Below are positions 14,056-21,094 of a stretch of DNA of 22,437 nucleotides, piece by piece. Made by a program: the position numbers and the translations under genes. The DNA lies in assembly GCA_037132135.1 (NCBI GenBank), contig JBAXPR010000058.1, positions 1 through 22,437 of the forward strand, read 5' to 3'. Origin of the DNA: BOG-933 sp037132135 (GTDB lineage Bacteria; Pseudomonadota; Alphaproteobacteria; Azospirillales; Azospirillaceae). Every line of letters starts with the position of its first letter. The stretch's first letter is position 1. The notes under the pieces are model-generated. The model was not told the DNA's origin and made no database searches. It saw nothing but the letters and a program-made list of their open reading frames with translations.

Positions 14056-15069
14056 ATGGCTGTTCGGGTTGCGATCAACGGCTTTGGCCGCATCGGTCGT
14101 CTGGTTCTGCGGGCAATTTACGAGTCGGGTCGGACCGACGTGGAAGTGGTCGCGGTCAACGATCTCGCCAGCGGCAAGACCAACGCCCACCTGCTGAAAT
14201 ACGACAGCGTTCACGGCCGCTTCCCGTTCCCGGTCGAGGCTGCCGACGGCGCACTGGTGATCAACGGCCGCGCGGTCAAGACCGTGCAGGAGCGGGATCC
14301 GGCCAGGCTGCCCTGGAAAGACATGGGTGTCGATATTGCCTTCGAGTGCTCGGGCCTGTTCACCAAGCGCGTCGATGCCGCGAAGCATCTCGAAGCCGGC
14401 GCCGGCAAGGTGCTGATCTCGGCCCCGGCCACCGATGAAGACCTGACCGTGGTCTATGGCGTCAATCACGACAAGCTGGTGGCCGGCCACCGCATCGTCT
14501 CCAACGCCTCCTGCACCACCAATTGCCTCGCCCCGGTCGCCTTCGTGCTGCAGAACACGGTCGGCATCGAGCACGGTTTCATGACCACCATCCACAGCTA
14601 CACCGGCGACCAGCGCATCGTCGATACCGCGCACAGTGACCTGCATCGCGCCCGCGCCGCCGCGCTCAACATCATCCCGACCTCGACCGGTGCCGCCAAG
14701 GCGGTGGGCAAGGTGCTGCCCGAACTGAAGGGCAAACTCGACGGCACCTCCCTGCGCGTGCCGACGCCCAACGTCTCGGTGGTGGATTTCAAGTTCGTCG
14801 CCAAGCGTCCGACCTCCGCCGAGGAAATCAACGCCGCGATCCGGGACGCCGCCGACGGCACCCGTCTCAAGGGGATTCTCGGCTGCTATGACGAACCGCT
14901 GGTCTCGGGCGACTTCAATCACGACACCCGCTCGTCGATCTTTGCGCTCAACGAGACCAAGGTCATCGGCGGCACCTTCGTGCGCATCCTGACCTGGTAC
15001 GACAATGAGTGGGCCTTCTCGAACCGCATGAGTGACACCGCGGTGGTCATGGCCCGTCTCGGACTCTGA
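14056..15069 (+). CDS. gap: Glyceraldehyde-3-phosphate dehydrogenase (type I)
   Basis: This 337-residue enzyme is complete. The NAD-binding part opens VAINGFGRIGRLVLRA and includes VVAVNDLAS; the aspartate after Asn is the residue that usually favours NAD over NADP. The catalytic stretch SNASCTTNCLAP places the nucleophilic Cys at about residue 154, and TTIHSYTGDQRIVD supplies the partner His. The end, WYDNEWAFSNRMSDTAVVMA, is typical. It converts glyceraldehyde-3-phosphate to 1,3-bisphosphoglycerate in glycolysis and, in reverse, gluconeogenesis or the Calvin cycle. The ATG at 14056 has an excellent ribosome binding site, GGAGG, six bases upstream. Unlike many relatives it is not followed by pgk; a strong terminator closes it as a single-gene unit. 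It is divergent from the zapA cluster. Confidence 0.97.
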   Translation: MAVRVAINGFGRIGRLVLRAIYESGRTDVEVVAVNDLASGKTNAHLLKYDSVHGRFPFPVEAADGALVINGRAVKTVQERDPARLPWKDMGVDIAFECSGLFTKRVDAAKHLEAGAGKVLISAPATDEDLTVVYGVNHDKLVAGHRIVSNASCTTNCLAPVAFVLQNTVGIEHGFMTTIHSYTGDQRIVDTAHSDLHRARAAALNIIPTSTGAAKAVGKVLPELKGKLDGTSLRVPTPNVSVVDFKFVAKRPTSAEEINAAIRDAADGTRLKGILGCYDEPLVSGDFNHDTRSSIFALNETKVIGGTFVRILTWYDNEWAFSNRMSDTAVVMARLGL

Positions 15070-15098
15070 ACGGCTCGCGCCGCCCGCTCCGGCCGGTC

Positions 15099-15133
15099 AA
15101 GCCCACTCTCGCAGCCGCGGGGGAGGGCTTTTT
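15099..15133 (+). terminator. Rho-independent terminator of gap
   Basis: AAGCCC, A, CTCTCGC, loop AGCC, GCGGGGG, A, GGGCTT followed by further T (TTTTT in all) forms a 14-base hairpin with one A/A mismatch. It begins 30 bases past the gap stop. On the other strand the T run is missing, so it serves gap rather than the convergent unknown gene. Confidence 0.85.
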
Positions 15134-15151
15134 CCGTCCGGTGCGGGGCGA

Positions 15152-15721
15152 TCAGTGCCGGGTCGGGGCCAGAGCCGGCCAGGCGCCGAGGGCGGGGCGC
15201 TCGGGAGTCTCGGCGAAATCAAGGCGGCGGCGATGCTCGCCATTGCGCGCCGCGCCCAGGAGGGCCCGATATTCCCGGAACGCCCGCTTGATCTCTTCGC
15301 CCGAATGGCCAAAATCGTCGGTGACGATCACGGCGCTGACGGCGGTCTTCTCGACGAAATGCATCAGGGCGATTATCGCCTTGACCGCGCGCTCGCTGAT
15401 GGCGTCGTCGTCGAACTCGAGGGCGATCTCGGTGCTGCAGGTCCAGACATTGACCGTCACCCGCGCCCAGCCCAGCATGTGCTTGGCGTATTCGACGAAC
15501 TGCCAGCCTGGATTGGTGCCGCCGTCGCGGTCAGGCTCCGAGCCGCACTGCCGACGCATCCAGTTCCAGGCCTCGGGCGGCACGGCCCGGCCGCAAGCCA
15601 GCTTGTGAACGTCCTGGAAGGCGCCGCCGTGACTGCGGTCGAGCACATGAATGCCGCCCTCGGCATCGATCCAGACCCGATCCTCGCCACAGAGCGTGAT
15701 TGCCGCAAAACTCTGGCCCAT
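15152..15721 (-). CDS. Protein of unknown function (189 residues)
   Basis: I do not recognise a family. The protein starts MGQSFAAITLCGEDRVWIDA and has a mixed alpha/beta composition with conserved-looking Trp, Asp and His: IHVLDRSHGGAFQDVH, AWNWMRRQCGSE, WTCSTEIALEFDDDAISE and ALMHFVEKTAVSAVIVTDDF. The C-terminal 40 residues are basic and Pro-rich. There is no signal peptide or membrane helix, so it is probably cytosolic. Codon use is the same high-GC type as its neighbours, supporting a real gene. I choose the ATG at 15721 because GGGAG lies nine bases upstream; an in-frame ATG at 15748 would add nine residues. A good promoter and an AT-rich leader precede it. It is convergent with gap. Confidence 0.75.
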   Translation of the reverse strand: MGQSFAAITLCGEDRVWIDAEGGIHVLDRSHGGAFQDVHKLACGRAVPPEAWNWMRRQCGSEPDRDGGTNPGWQFVEYAKHMLGWARVTVNVWTCSTEIALEFDDDAISERAVKAIIALMHFVEKTAVSAVIVTDDFGHSGEEIKRAFREYRALLGAARNGEHRRRLDFAETPERPALGAWPALAPTRH

Positions 15722-15762
15722 GACACCGACTCCCGGCCATAATTCCATCGAATTTTAGACAC

Positions 15763-15780
15763 CTTTTACTAAACTAAAAG
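15763..15780. promoter_or_regulatory. AT-rich palindrome in the leader of the unknown gene
   Basis: CTTTTA, CTAAAC, TAAAAG has perfect six-base arms. It lies downstream of the predicted start of transcription (about 15803) and upstream of the ribosome binding site, so it could be a repressor operator or part of an mRNA fold. Confidence 0.4.
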
Positions 15781-15809
15781 TATCAGCGATGGAACTCTCT
15801 GACGGTCAC

Positions 15810-15838
15810 ACTATAGCCAAGCAAAACTCTGGTTGCAA
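15810..15838 (-). promoter_or_regulatory. Sigma-70 promoter of the 189-residue unknown gene
   Basis: On the minus strand TTGCAA (15838-15833), a 17-base spacer and TATAGT (15815-15810) match the consensus closely. The predicted start near 15803 gives a leader of about 80 bases to the ATG at 15721. Confidence 0.7.
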
Positions 15839-16102
15839 TGCGGCAAACCGCCCCATCTATCGACGTTAACTTTCTGTTTTACTTTGCGGTGCTAATCGAT
15901 GCCGCCCGGCCGAGTCGCAGACCTCGCGGAGAGATGCGACGGTCCGCCAGAAACATCCAGATAGATATGAGATTCGCCATAGTAATATTTTGATAACCGT
16001 CGTCGGGCAGAAATGGATATCTTCTGTCCGGGCTGACCTATACGAAAAAATGCGTAGGACACTCTCCGGATCTTTTGGGGTGAACGGGAAACGGCGGTGA
16101 CC

Positions 16103-17476
16103 ATGGGCGGGATTGACGAGGACGCGCTTGAGGCGATGCTGGCGGAGGGCATTCGTCACCACGAGGCCGGCGACGGCGCGGGCGCCGCGCACTGCTACGG
16201 CGGGATTCTGGCCCGGGTTCCCGATCACGCCGGCGCTCTTCATCGTCTGGGGGTGCTGCGCGGGCAGGAGGGCGACCTCGGGGCGGCGCTGGTGGCGCTG
16301 GAGCGCGCCGACCGGCTTCGGCCCGGCCAGCCCGACATTCTGCGCCATCTCGGCATCGTTCAGCTGGCCGCCGGTCAGGCCGACGCCGCCGCCCGGTCGT
16401 TTCGGGCGGCGCTCAGTCTTGATCCCGGCGACGCCGAAACCGCCTATAGCCTCGGCATCACCGAGCGGCGGCTGGGCCGGTTGGCGCAGGCGCTGCCCCT
16501 GCTGCGCGCCGCCGCTGCTGTGTTCGGGCGGTTGCCGGGGGTTCAGCACGAGCTTGGGCTGGCCCTGGAACAGGCTGGCGCTGTTGCCGAGGCCCTCGCC
16601 GCCTACCATCGGGTGCTGGCGCTGGACCCCGGCCATGGCGAGGCCGCTGCCGCCCTGGAGCGGCTGGCGCCGCGACTCACGCCAGCCGCGCCGGCCGCGG
16701 GGGAGGTCTGCCTTTGCATCGGCACGCCCTGCTTCGGCGGCAACGTCACTGACCACTACACAATCTCGCTGCTCGGCTTGCAGGCCGCCTGCATCCGGCG
16801 CGGCATCAGGCTGTCGTTCTGCCTGCTTCATGGCGACGCCCTGATCACCCGGGCGCGCAACTCGGTGGTTGCCGAGTTTCTCCGCGAGGCGAGGACGACT
16901 CATCTGCTGTTCATCGATGCCGATATCGGCTTCAGTCCGGATCAGGTGTTCCGGCTGCTGGAGGCCGGGCGCGACATGGTTGGCGGCGCCTATCCGGTCA
17001 AGACCCTGAACTGGCGGCGGATCGGCGCCAGCCTTGGCCGCGGCGACTCCGGCGCGCCGGCTGCGTTCAACCCCGCGGCGACTTTCGATTATGTCGCGGA
17101 AGTGCTGGAGCCGGGGGCGCCGGTGCCGGACGACGGCTTTGTCCGGGCACGCTATGTCGGCACCGGCTTTCTGCTGGTGCGCCGGCAGGTGTTCGAGGCG
17201 ATGGCCGCCCGGTATCCCGGGATCAAATATCGCCGCAGCCACGCCAGCGCCGACGCCGATGTCGACCCCGACCGCCTTTATGCCTTCTTCGACTGCATGA
17301 TCGACCGCGAGACCGGGCTCTATCTCAGCGAGGATTTCACCTTCTGCCAGCGCTGGCAAGAGATGGGCGGCGAAATCTGGCTTGATCTGCACAGCCGGCT
17401 GAGCCATGTCGGCCGCCACGTCTTTGCCGGCGACTACGCTCAGGCCCAGCCTTGCCCCGCTCCCGATCAGCGATGA
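16103..17476 (+). CDS. TPR-repeat glycosyltransferase fusion (GT-A-like)
   Basis: The 457-residue product has two parts. Residues about 5-205 are five to six tetratricopeptide repeats, seen in phrases such as ALHRLGVLRGQEGDLGAALV, ILRHLGIVQLAAGQADAAAR and LALEQAGAVAEALAAYHRVL. Residues about 210-445 resemble a GT-A glycosyltransferase: an opening strand VCLCIGTPCFGGNVTDHY, ALITRARNSVVAEFL, the metal-binding FIDADIGFSPDQV near 270, GGAYPVKTLNWRRI, GTGFLLVRRQVFE, and a late SEDFTFCQRWQEMGGEIWLD with LSHVGRHVF supplying a probable metal-binding His. The substrate is unknown; TPR plus transferase suggests modifying a protein or working in an assembly, while an envelope polysaccharide is also possible. 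The start is the ATG at 16103 (a GTG six bases earlier is in frame); the ribosome binding site is weak. It stands alone. Confidence 0.82.
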   Translation: MGGIDEDALEAMLAEGIRHHEAGDGAGAAHCYGGILARVPDHAGALHRLGVLRGQEGDLGAALVALERADRLRPGQPDILRHLGIVQLAAGQADAAARSFRAALSLDPGDAETAYSLGITERRLGRLAQALPLLRAAAAVFGRLPGVQHELGLALEQAGAVAEALAAYHRVLALDPGHGEAAAALERLAPRLTPAAPAAGEVCLCIGTPCFGGNVTDHYTISLLGLQAACIRRGIRLSFCLLHGDALITRARNSVVAEFLREARTTHLLFIDADIGFSPDQVFRLLEAGRDMVGGAYPVKTLNWRRIGASLGRGDSGAPAAFNPAATFDYVAEVLEPGAPVPDDGFVRARYVGTGFLLVRRQVFEAMAARYPGIKYRRSHASADADVDPDRLYAFFDCMIDRETGLYLSEDFTFCQRWQEMGGEIWLDLHSRLSHVGRHVFAGDYAQAQPCPAPDQR

Positions 17477-17551
17477 CCAAAACACGCCCCGGCCTTTGAT
17501 CCCGGGCCGCGGCCGATCACAGCGTCGCCGCCAGCCGCCGGACGGCGCGGC

Positions 17552-18184
17552 TTACTGCGCCCCGGCCATCGCCGAATTCTTGTCCCGAAGCGCCTGGAGG
17601 AAGGCCCCGATGTTGCCGCCCTTGCTCTGGATCACCGAAGAGAATTCCTGGCGCTGGGTGACGCTCATGCTCACGCCTTCGACCACGACATCAATGATGC
17701 CGAGCCGGCCGCCACGCTCGCGCACCCGCCACTCGACATTGACCGGTGGACCGTTGGGGCGATGAATTTCGGTGCCGACGAAGGCATCGTGCACGCCTTC
17801 GGGCCGACTCGCCCCGATGTGAAAGGTTTCGCCGTTATAGGTGTCGAAACGATCGGCGTAGGAGCGCACCACCATTTCCTCGAACAGCTTGAAGTAATCC
17901 TGCTGCTGCTCCGGAGTCGCGAGATTCCAGTATCGCCCGAGCACGAAGCGCGCGATGGTCGGAATGTCGAAATTGGTCTGAAGCATGGCGCGAAACCGCT
18001 CGATGCGCTGGGCCTTGGTGTAGCCGCGGGTCGCCATCACGGCGACGGCGTCCTTCCCCAGGGTATCGACAAAAACGCTGGCGCGGGCCGGCAGTTCACT
18101 GCCCTGCGCGAGAACGGACTGCCCGGACCAACCGCAGAACATCAGCAGGCTGAGGCAGAGAAAGAATGTGCGACGGGTCGGCAT
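17552..18184 (-). CDS. mlaC: Phospholipid-binding ABC transporter periplasmic protein MlaC
   Basis: This 210-residue protein matches the MlaC/Ttg2D family in length and in motifs: TKAQRIERFRAMLQTNFDIP, IARFVLGRYWNLATPEQQQD, YFKLFEEMVVRSYADRFD, then VEWRVRERGGRLGIIDVVVEG and VTQRQEFSSVIQS. MlaC carries phospholipids between the outer-membrane MlaA complex and the inner-membrane MlaFEDB transporter to maintain lipid asymmetry. The N-terminus is an export signal: TRRTFFLCLSLLMFCGW, likely cut after SVLAQ. The twin arginine before Phe-Phe resembles a Tat motif, although Sec is usual. I choose the ATG at 18184; a TTG 12 bases upstream is possible, and neither has a strong ribosome binding site. 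No other mla gene is adjacent, so partners must be elsewhere in the genome. Confidence 0.9.
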   Translation of the reverse strand: MPTRRTFFLCLSLLMFCGWSGQSVLAQGSELPARASVFVDTLGKDAVAVMATRGYTKAQRIERFRAMLQTNFDIPTIARFVLGRYWNLATPEQQQDYFKLFEEMVVRSYADRFDTYNGETFHIGASRPEGVHDAFVGTEIHRPNGPPVNVEWRVRERGGRLGIIDVVVEGVSMSVTQRQEFSSVIQSKGGNIGAFLQALRDKNSAMAGAQ

Positions 18185-18311
18185 GATCGGCTGCAACTAC
18201 CTGAAGTTCGGTGGCGGAGACGAAAGGGCTGCGGGAGCAACCCGCGGCTGGTTCAATAACATGGCCGGCCGGTTTCGCCAACCCTTCAGACCACGGCGCG
18301 ACGCAGTGCTG

Positions 18312-18341
18312 TTTACCTTTGGTCACGACCCGGATATATCC
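18312..18341 (+). promoter_or_regulatory. Probable leaderless promoter with overlapping operator for the ArsR-methyltransferase gene
   Basis: TTTACC (18312-18317), a 17-base spacer and TATATC (18335-18340) give a fair sigma-70 match. The perfect palindrome GGATATATCC (18332-18341) covers the -10 box. The predicted start is 18347-18348, the A of the ATG, so the message would have no leader; no ribosome binding site is present, which agrees. Confidence 0.5.
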
Positions 18342-18347
18342 ACGGCC

Positions 18348-19331
18348 ATGGACTTCCTTCTGATGGCGCTTAAAGCGGCAGCGGAACCGACCCGGCTGCG
18401 GATTCTGGCGCTGTGCGCCCATGGCGAACTCAGCGTCACCGACCTGACCCAGTTGCTGGGCCAGAGCCAGCCGCGCGTCTCGCGCCATCTCAAGCTCCTG
18501 TGCGACTCCGGGCTGCTCGACCGCTTCCGCGAGGGCACCTCCGCCCGCTTTCGCCTCGCCGCGCGTGGCAAGGCCGCCGAACTGGCCGAAACGCTGGTCG
18601 ACACCATTCCGGCGGAGAATCCGGTGCTCGGGCAGGATCTGGAACGGCTGGAGGCGCTGAAACGGGCGCGCACCGCGGCCGCGGCCGGCTATTTTCGCGA
18701 CAACGCCGCCCGCTGGCACGAAATCCGCTCTCTGCACGCCCCCGAACGCGACGTCGAGGGCACCTTGCTGCGGCTGTTGCCCGACCGGGGCGTCCGTGAC
18801 CTGATCGACATCGGTACCGGCACCGGCCGGATGCTCGAGCTGTTCGGCCCGAGAGTCGGTCAGGCCGTGGGCATCGACAGCTCGCGCGAGATGCTGGCAG
18901 TGGCGCGGGCGCGGCTGGAACAGGCCGGGCTGCGCAATTGTCAGGTCCGTCAGGCCGATATGTATCAGCTGCCGTTGCCCGGCGCCTCGTTCGACCTCGC
19001 GGTGATTCATCAGGTGCTGCACTATGCCGAAGAGCCGGCCGAGGTCCTGGCCGAGGCTGCGCGGCTGCTGCGGCCGGGCGGGCGGCTGCTGGTGGTCGAT
19101 TTCGCCCGCCACACCCTCGAATCTCTGCGCACTGAGCATGCCCACCGCCGACTCGGGTTCACCGACGAGGAGGTGGCCGGCTGGTGCCGCGCCGCCGGTC
19201 TGGGCTGCGGCCCGGTGATCCATCTGCCCGGCGATCCCCTCACCGTCACGGTCTGGCCGGCGACCCGGCTGGCCGCGATCAGCGCCGACCCCTTGCCGCC
19301 GGCCGCCGTTTCCTGCTCCGGAGTCTCCTGA
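18348..19331 (+). CDS. ArsR-family regulator fused to a SAM-dependent methyltransferase domain (SahR-like)
   Basis: The 327-residue protein joins an N-terminal winged helix (about 1-90; LSVTDLTQLLGQSQPRVSRH, then LKLLCDSGLLDRFREGTSAR) to a class I methyltransferase fold (about 115-290). Motif I is LIDIGTGTGRMLELFG near residue 152, followed by AVGIDSSREMLAVARARLE and VIHQVLHYAEEPAEVLAEAA. The metal site of classical ArsR proteins, ELCVCDL, reads ELSVTDL here, with both cysteines gone, so metal sensing is unlikely. Its stop touches the metF start, and metH follows. Regulators sensing S-adenosylhomocysteine (SahR) belong to this family and control methionine-cycle genes; that the methyltransferase-like domain senses SAM or SAH is inference. 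A true methyltransferase activity is the alternative. Start: ATG at 18348, no ribosome binding site. Confidence 0.85.
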   Translation: MDFLLMALKAAAEPTRLRILALCAHGELSVTDLTQLLGQSQPRVSRHLKLLCDSGLLDRFREGTSARFRLAARGKAAELAETLVDTIPAENPVLGQDLERLEALKRARTAAAAGYFRDNAARWHEIRSLHAPERDVEGTLLRLLPDRGVRDLIDIGTGTGRMLELFGPRVGQAVGIDSSREMLAVARARLEQAGLRNCQVRQADMYQLPLPGASFDLAVIHQVLHYAEEPAEVLAEAARLLRPGGRLLVVDFARHTLESLRTEHAHRRLGFTDEEVAGWCRAAGLGCGPVIHLPGDPLTVTVWPATRLAAISADPLPPAAVSCSGVS

Positions 19332-20225
19332 ATGTCCCGTCCATCCGCCGCCCCCTCGGTCAGTTTCGAGTTCTTTCCGCCCAAGACCGAGAAGATGGAG
19401 CTGTCGCTCTGGCAATCGGTGCTGCGCCTCGCGCCGCTCGCCCCCGGTTTCGTCTCGGTGACCTATGGCGCCGGCGGCACCACCCGCGAGCGCACCCACG
19501 CCACCGTCACCCGCATCCAGCGCGAGGCCGGGTTGACCGCCGCCGCCCACCTGACCTGCGTCGCCGCCGGCCGCGCGGAAATCGATGCCATCGCCCGCAC
19601 CTATTGGGAGGCCGGCATCCGCCATATCGTGGCGTTGCGCGGCGATCCCCCGGTGGCCGCCGACGGTAGCGGCGGCATGGGCGGCGGCGGTTATCTGCCC
19701 CATCCCGGCGGCTATGCCTACGCCGCCGATCTGGTCGCCGGACTGAAGCGGGTCGCCGATTTCGAGATCAGCGTCGCCGCCTATCCCGAGGGCCACCCCG
19801 AGGCGCGGTCACCCGAGGCCGACCTCGACAACCTCAAGCGCAAGATCGATGCCGGCGCCAGCCGGGCGATTTCCCAGTTCTTTTTCGACAACGACAAATT
19901 CCTGGCCTTTCAGGACCGCGCCGCCAGGGCCGGCATCCATGTCCCGATCATTCCCGGCATCCTGCCGATCACCAACTTCACCCGCACCGTCGACATGGCC
20001 GGCAAGTGCGGCGCCAGCATTCCCCCCGCCTTCGCCGACGCCTTCGAGGGCCTCGACCGGGATCCCGAGAGCCGCCATCTGGTCGCGGCCCACATGGCGG
20101 TGCAGCAGTGCCAGGACCTGCTCAGCCGCGGCGTCCGCCATTTCCACTTCTACACCCTCAACCGCGCCGACCTGACGGTGGCCATCTGCCATCTGCTGGG
20201 TGTGCGGGCCGAAACGGCGGGCTGA
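19332..20225 (+). CDS. metF: 5,10-methylenetetrahydrofolate reductase
   Basis: This 297-residue flavoenzyme is the bacterial MetF length. It opens with SVSFEFFPPKTEKMEL, whose Glu is the catalytic acid, followed by FVSVTYGAGGTTRERTH, AAHLTCVAAG, HIVALRGDPP, ISVAAYPEGHPEA, FFFDNDKFL, IPGILPITNF and, near the C-terminus, GVRHFHFYTLNRAD. MetF reduces methylene-THF to methyl-THF using FAD and NADH, providing the methyl group used by MetH. The ATG at 19332 follows the TGA of the regulator gene without a gap, so translation is coupled. A Gly-rich insert (SGGMGGGGYLPH) sits near residue 115. The next gene starts three bases after its stop. Confidence 0.95.
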   Translation: MSRPSAAPSVSFEFFPPKTEKMELSLWQSVLRLAPLAPGFVSVTYGAGGTTRERTHATVTRIQREAGLTAAAHLTCVAAGRAEIDAIARTYWEAGIRHIVALRGDPPVAADGSGGMGGGGYLPHPGGYAYAADLVAGLKRVADFEISVAAYPEGHPEARSPEADLDNLKRKIDAGASRAISQFFFDNDKFLAFQDRAARAGIHVPIIPGILPITNFTRTVDMAGKCGASIPPAFADAFEGLDRDPESRHLVAAHMAVQQCQDLLSRGVRHFHFYTLNRADLTVAICHLLGVRAETAG

Positions 20226-20228
20226 GCC

Positions 20229-20978
20229 ATGAACGGGCGGGCCGTCCTGCTGGCGCTGGCCGCGCTCCTGGCGGCGGCCCCGGCCCGGGCCGAAACCCGG
20301 CTCGCCGAGAGTCAGGTGCCGGTGCATTCGACCTTTCAGTCGCCGCCGCCCGAAGGCGCCGAGATCAAGCCGGGCCTGAGCGTGCTCGGCATGAAGCTGC
20401 CGGCGCTGCCTCAGGTCAAGATGCCGGAAATGCCCAGCCTGCCCGACATGCTGACCGCGGTCGGCGCCTTTCCGGAAAAGATCGGTCTGCCCAACGCCAA
20501 CCATCTCGTCGACGCCCAGTTCGACCGGCTGGTGCAAAAACTCAACATCGCGATTCCGGCGATCGAGACCCTGGGCTACGAGGTGCGCAATTTCGAGGTC
20601 GAGTGGACACTGCCGCCCCAGGTCCGGGTTCGCCTGCAATCCTCGGAAGAGGTCTCGGACGCCGAATATGCCCATGTCCTGGCTTCGGTGAAGGGCGATC
20701 TGATCCTCGAATCGATCATTCTCAGCCTGGGCGGGGTGCGCAAGATTCAGCGGGCCGGTGATCTCGCCCCGTTCAAGCGGGCGGTGATCGAGGTCGACCT
20801 GACGATCCCGCCCAAGGTGATCATGACCTTCTCCGATCCCACCAACAAATTTCATGACCGCTTCACCGACCACCACGCCGCGCTGAGGAAGGCGATCAGC
20901 GACGGCAAGCCCTTCCCCGAACGCAAGGGCGCGCCCGATCCGGTGCCGGCCCCGGGCGCGGTGCCGCCGGCGAAATGA
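20229..20978 (+). CDS. Secreted protein of unknown function between metF and metH
   Basis: I do not recognise a family. The 249-residue product has a clear Sec signal peptide, NGRAVLLALAALLAAAPARA, probably cut before ETRLAES at about residue 22. The mature N-terminus is Pro- and Met-rich (KLPALPQVKMPEMPSLPDM, about 57-75). A folded alpha/beta region follows, with LNIAIPAIETLGYEVRNFEV, an alternating TLPPQVRVRLQSSEEVSD, VKGDLILESIILSLGGVRKI and VIEVDLTIPPKVIMTFSD. The tail is Pro-rich. The ATG lies three bases after the metF stop, so it is co-translated with a cytosolic folate enzyme, although it should work in the periplasm or envelope. Codon use matches the neighbours. Confidence 0.8.
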   Translation: MNGRAVLLALAALLAAAPARAETRLAESQVPVHSTFQSPPPEGAEIKPGLSVLGMKLPALPQVKMPEMPSLPDMLTAVGAFPEKIGLPNANHLVDAQFDRLVQKLNIAIPAIETLGYEVRNFEVEWTLPPQVRVRLQSSEEVSDAEYAHVLASVKGDLILESIILSLGGVRKIQRAGDLAPFKRAVIEVDLTIPPKVIMTFSDPTNKFHDRFTDHHAALRKAISDGKPFPERKGAPDPVPAPGAVPPAK

Positions 20979-21030
20979 GCCCCCGGCCGCCGGCCGATCG
21001 CAGCGGCTTCTTGTGAGCCATTCTCCCGCA

Positions 21031-21059
21031 TTGACAGCGCGGCCGTTTGCGCCGCAAAA
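21031..21059 (+). promoter_or_regulatory. Possible internal promoter before metH
   Basis: A perfect TTGACA (21031-21036) is followed at 17 bases by GCAAAA (21054-21059), which is a poor -10. It lies in the 116-base gap between the secreted unknown and metH, the widest gap of the cluster. No SAH, SAM or cobalamin riboswitch core was recognised in the gap. Confidence 0.25.
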
Positions 21060-21094
21060 CCCGGGGTGTCCCCCGTCTCTCAAGGTTGACTGCC

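Larger units (their letters stand above)
15722..16102. other. AT-rich divergent spacer between the unknown gene and the TPR-glycosyltransferase
   Basis: This is the most AT-rich stretch of the window, notably 15741-15880 and 15960-16080. It carries the minus-strand promoter at 15810-15838 and the palindrome at 15763-15780. No gene is supported: frames here are short or have no recognisable content. A promoter for the rightward glycosyltransferase must lie here, but no -35/-10 pair is convincing. Confidence 0.6.

Noticed and set aside
13858..14922. A 354-residue minus-strand frame opposite gap
   Set aside because: It lies across an unmistakable GAPDH gene and has no family features.
15866..17485. 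A 539-residue minus-strand frame opposite the TPR-glycosyltransferase
   Set aside because: It shows low-complexity antisense composition, and the TPR periodicity is on the plus strand.
18096..21083. Two long minus-strand frames opposite the regulator, metF and the secreted protein
   Set aside because: Both are mirrors of well-supported plus-strand genes and show no motifs of their own.
20979..21094. Possible SAH, SAM-II or cobalamin riboswitch before metH
   Set aside because: I looked for the conserved cores and saw none; only a TTGACA and GC-rich short repeats are present.
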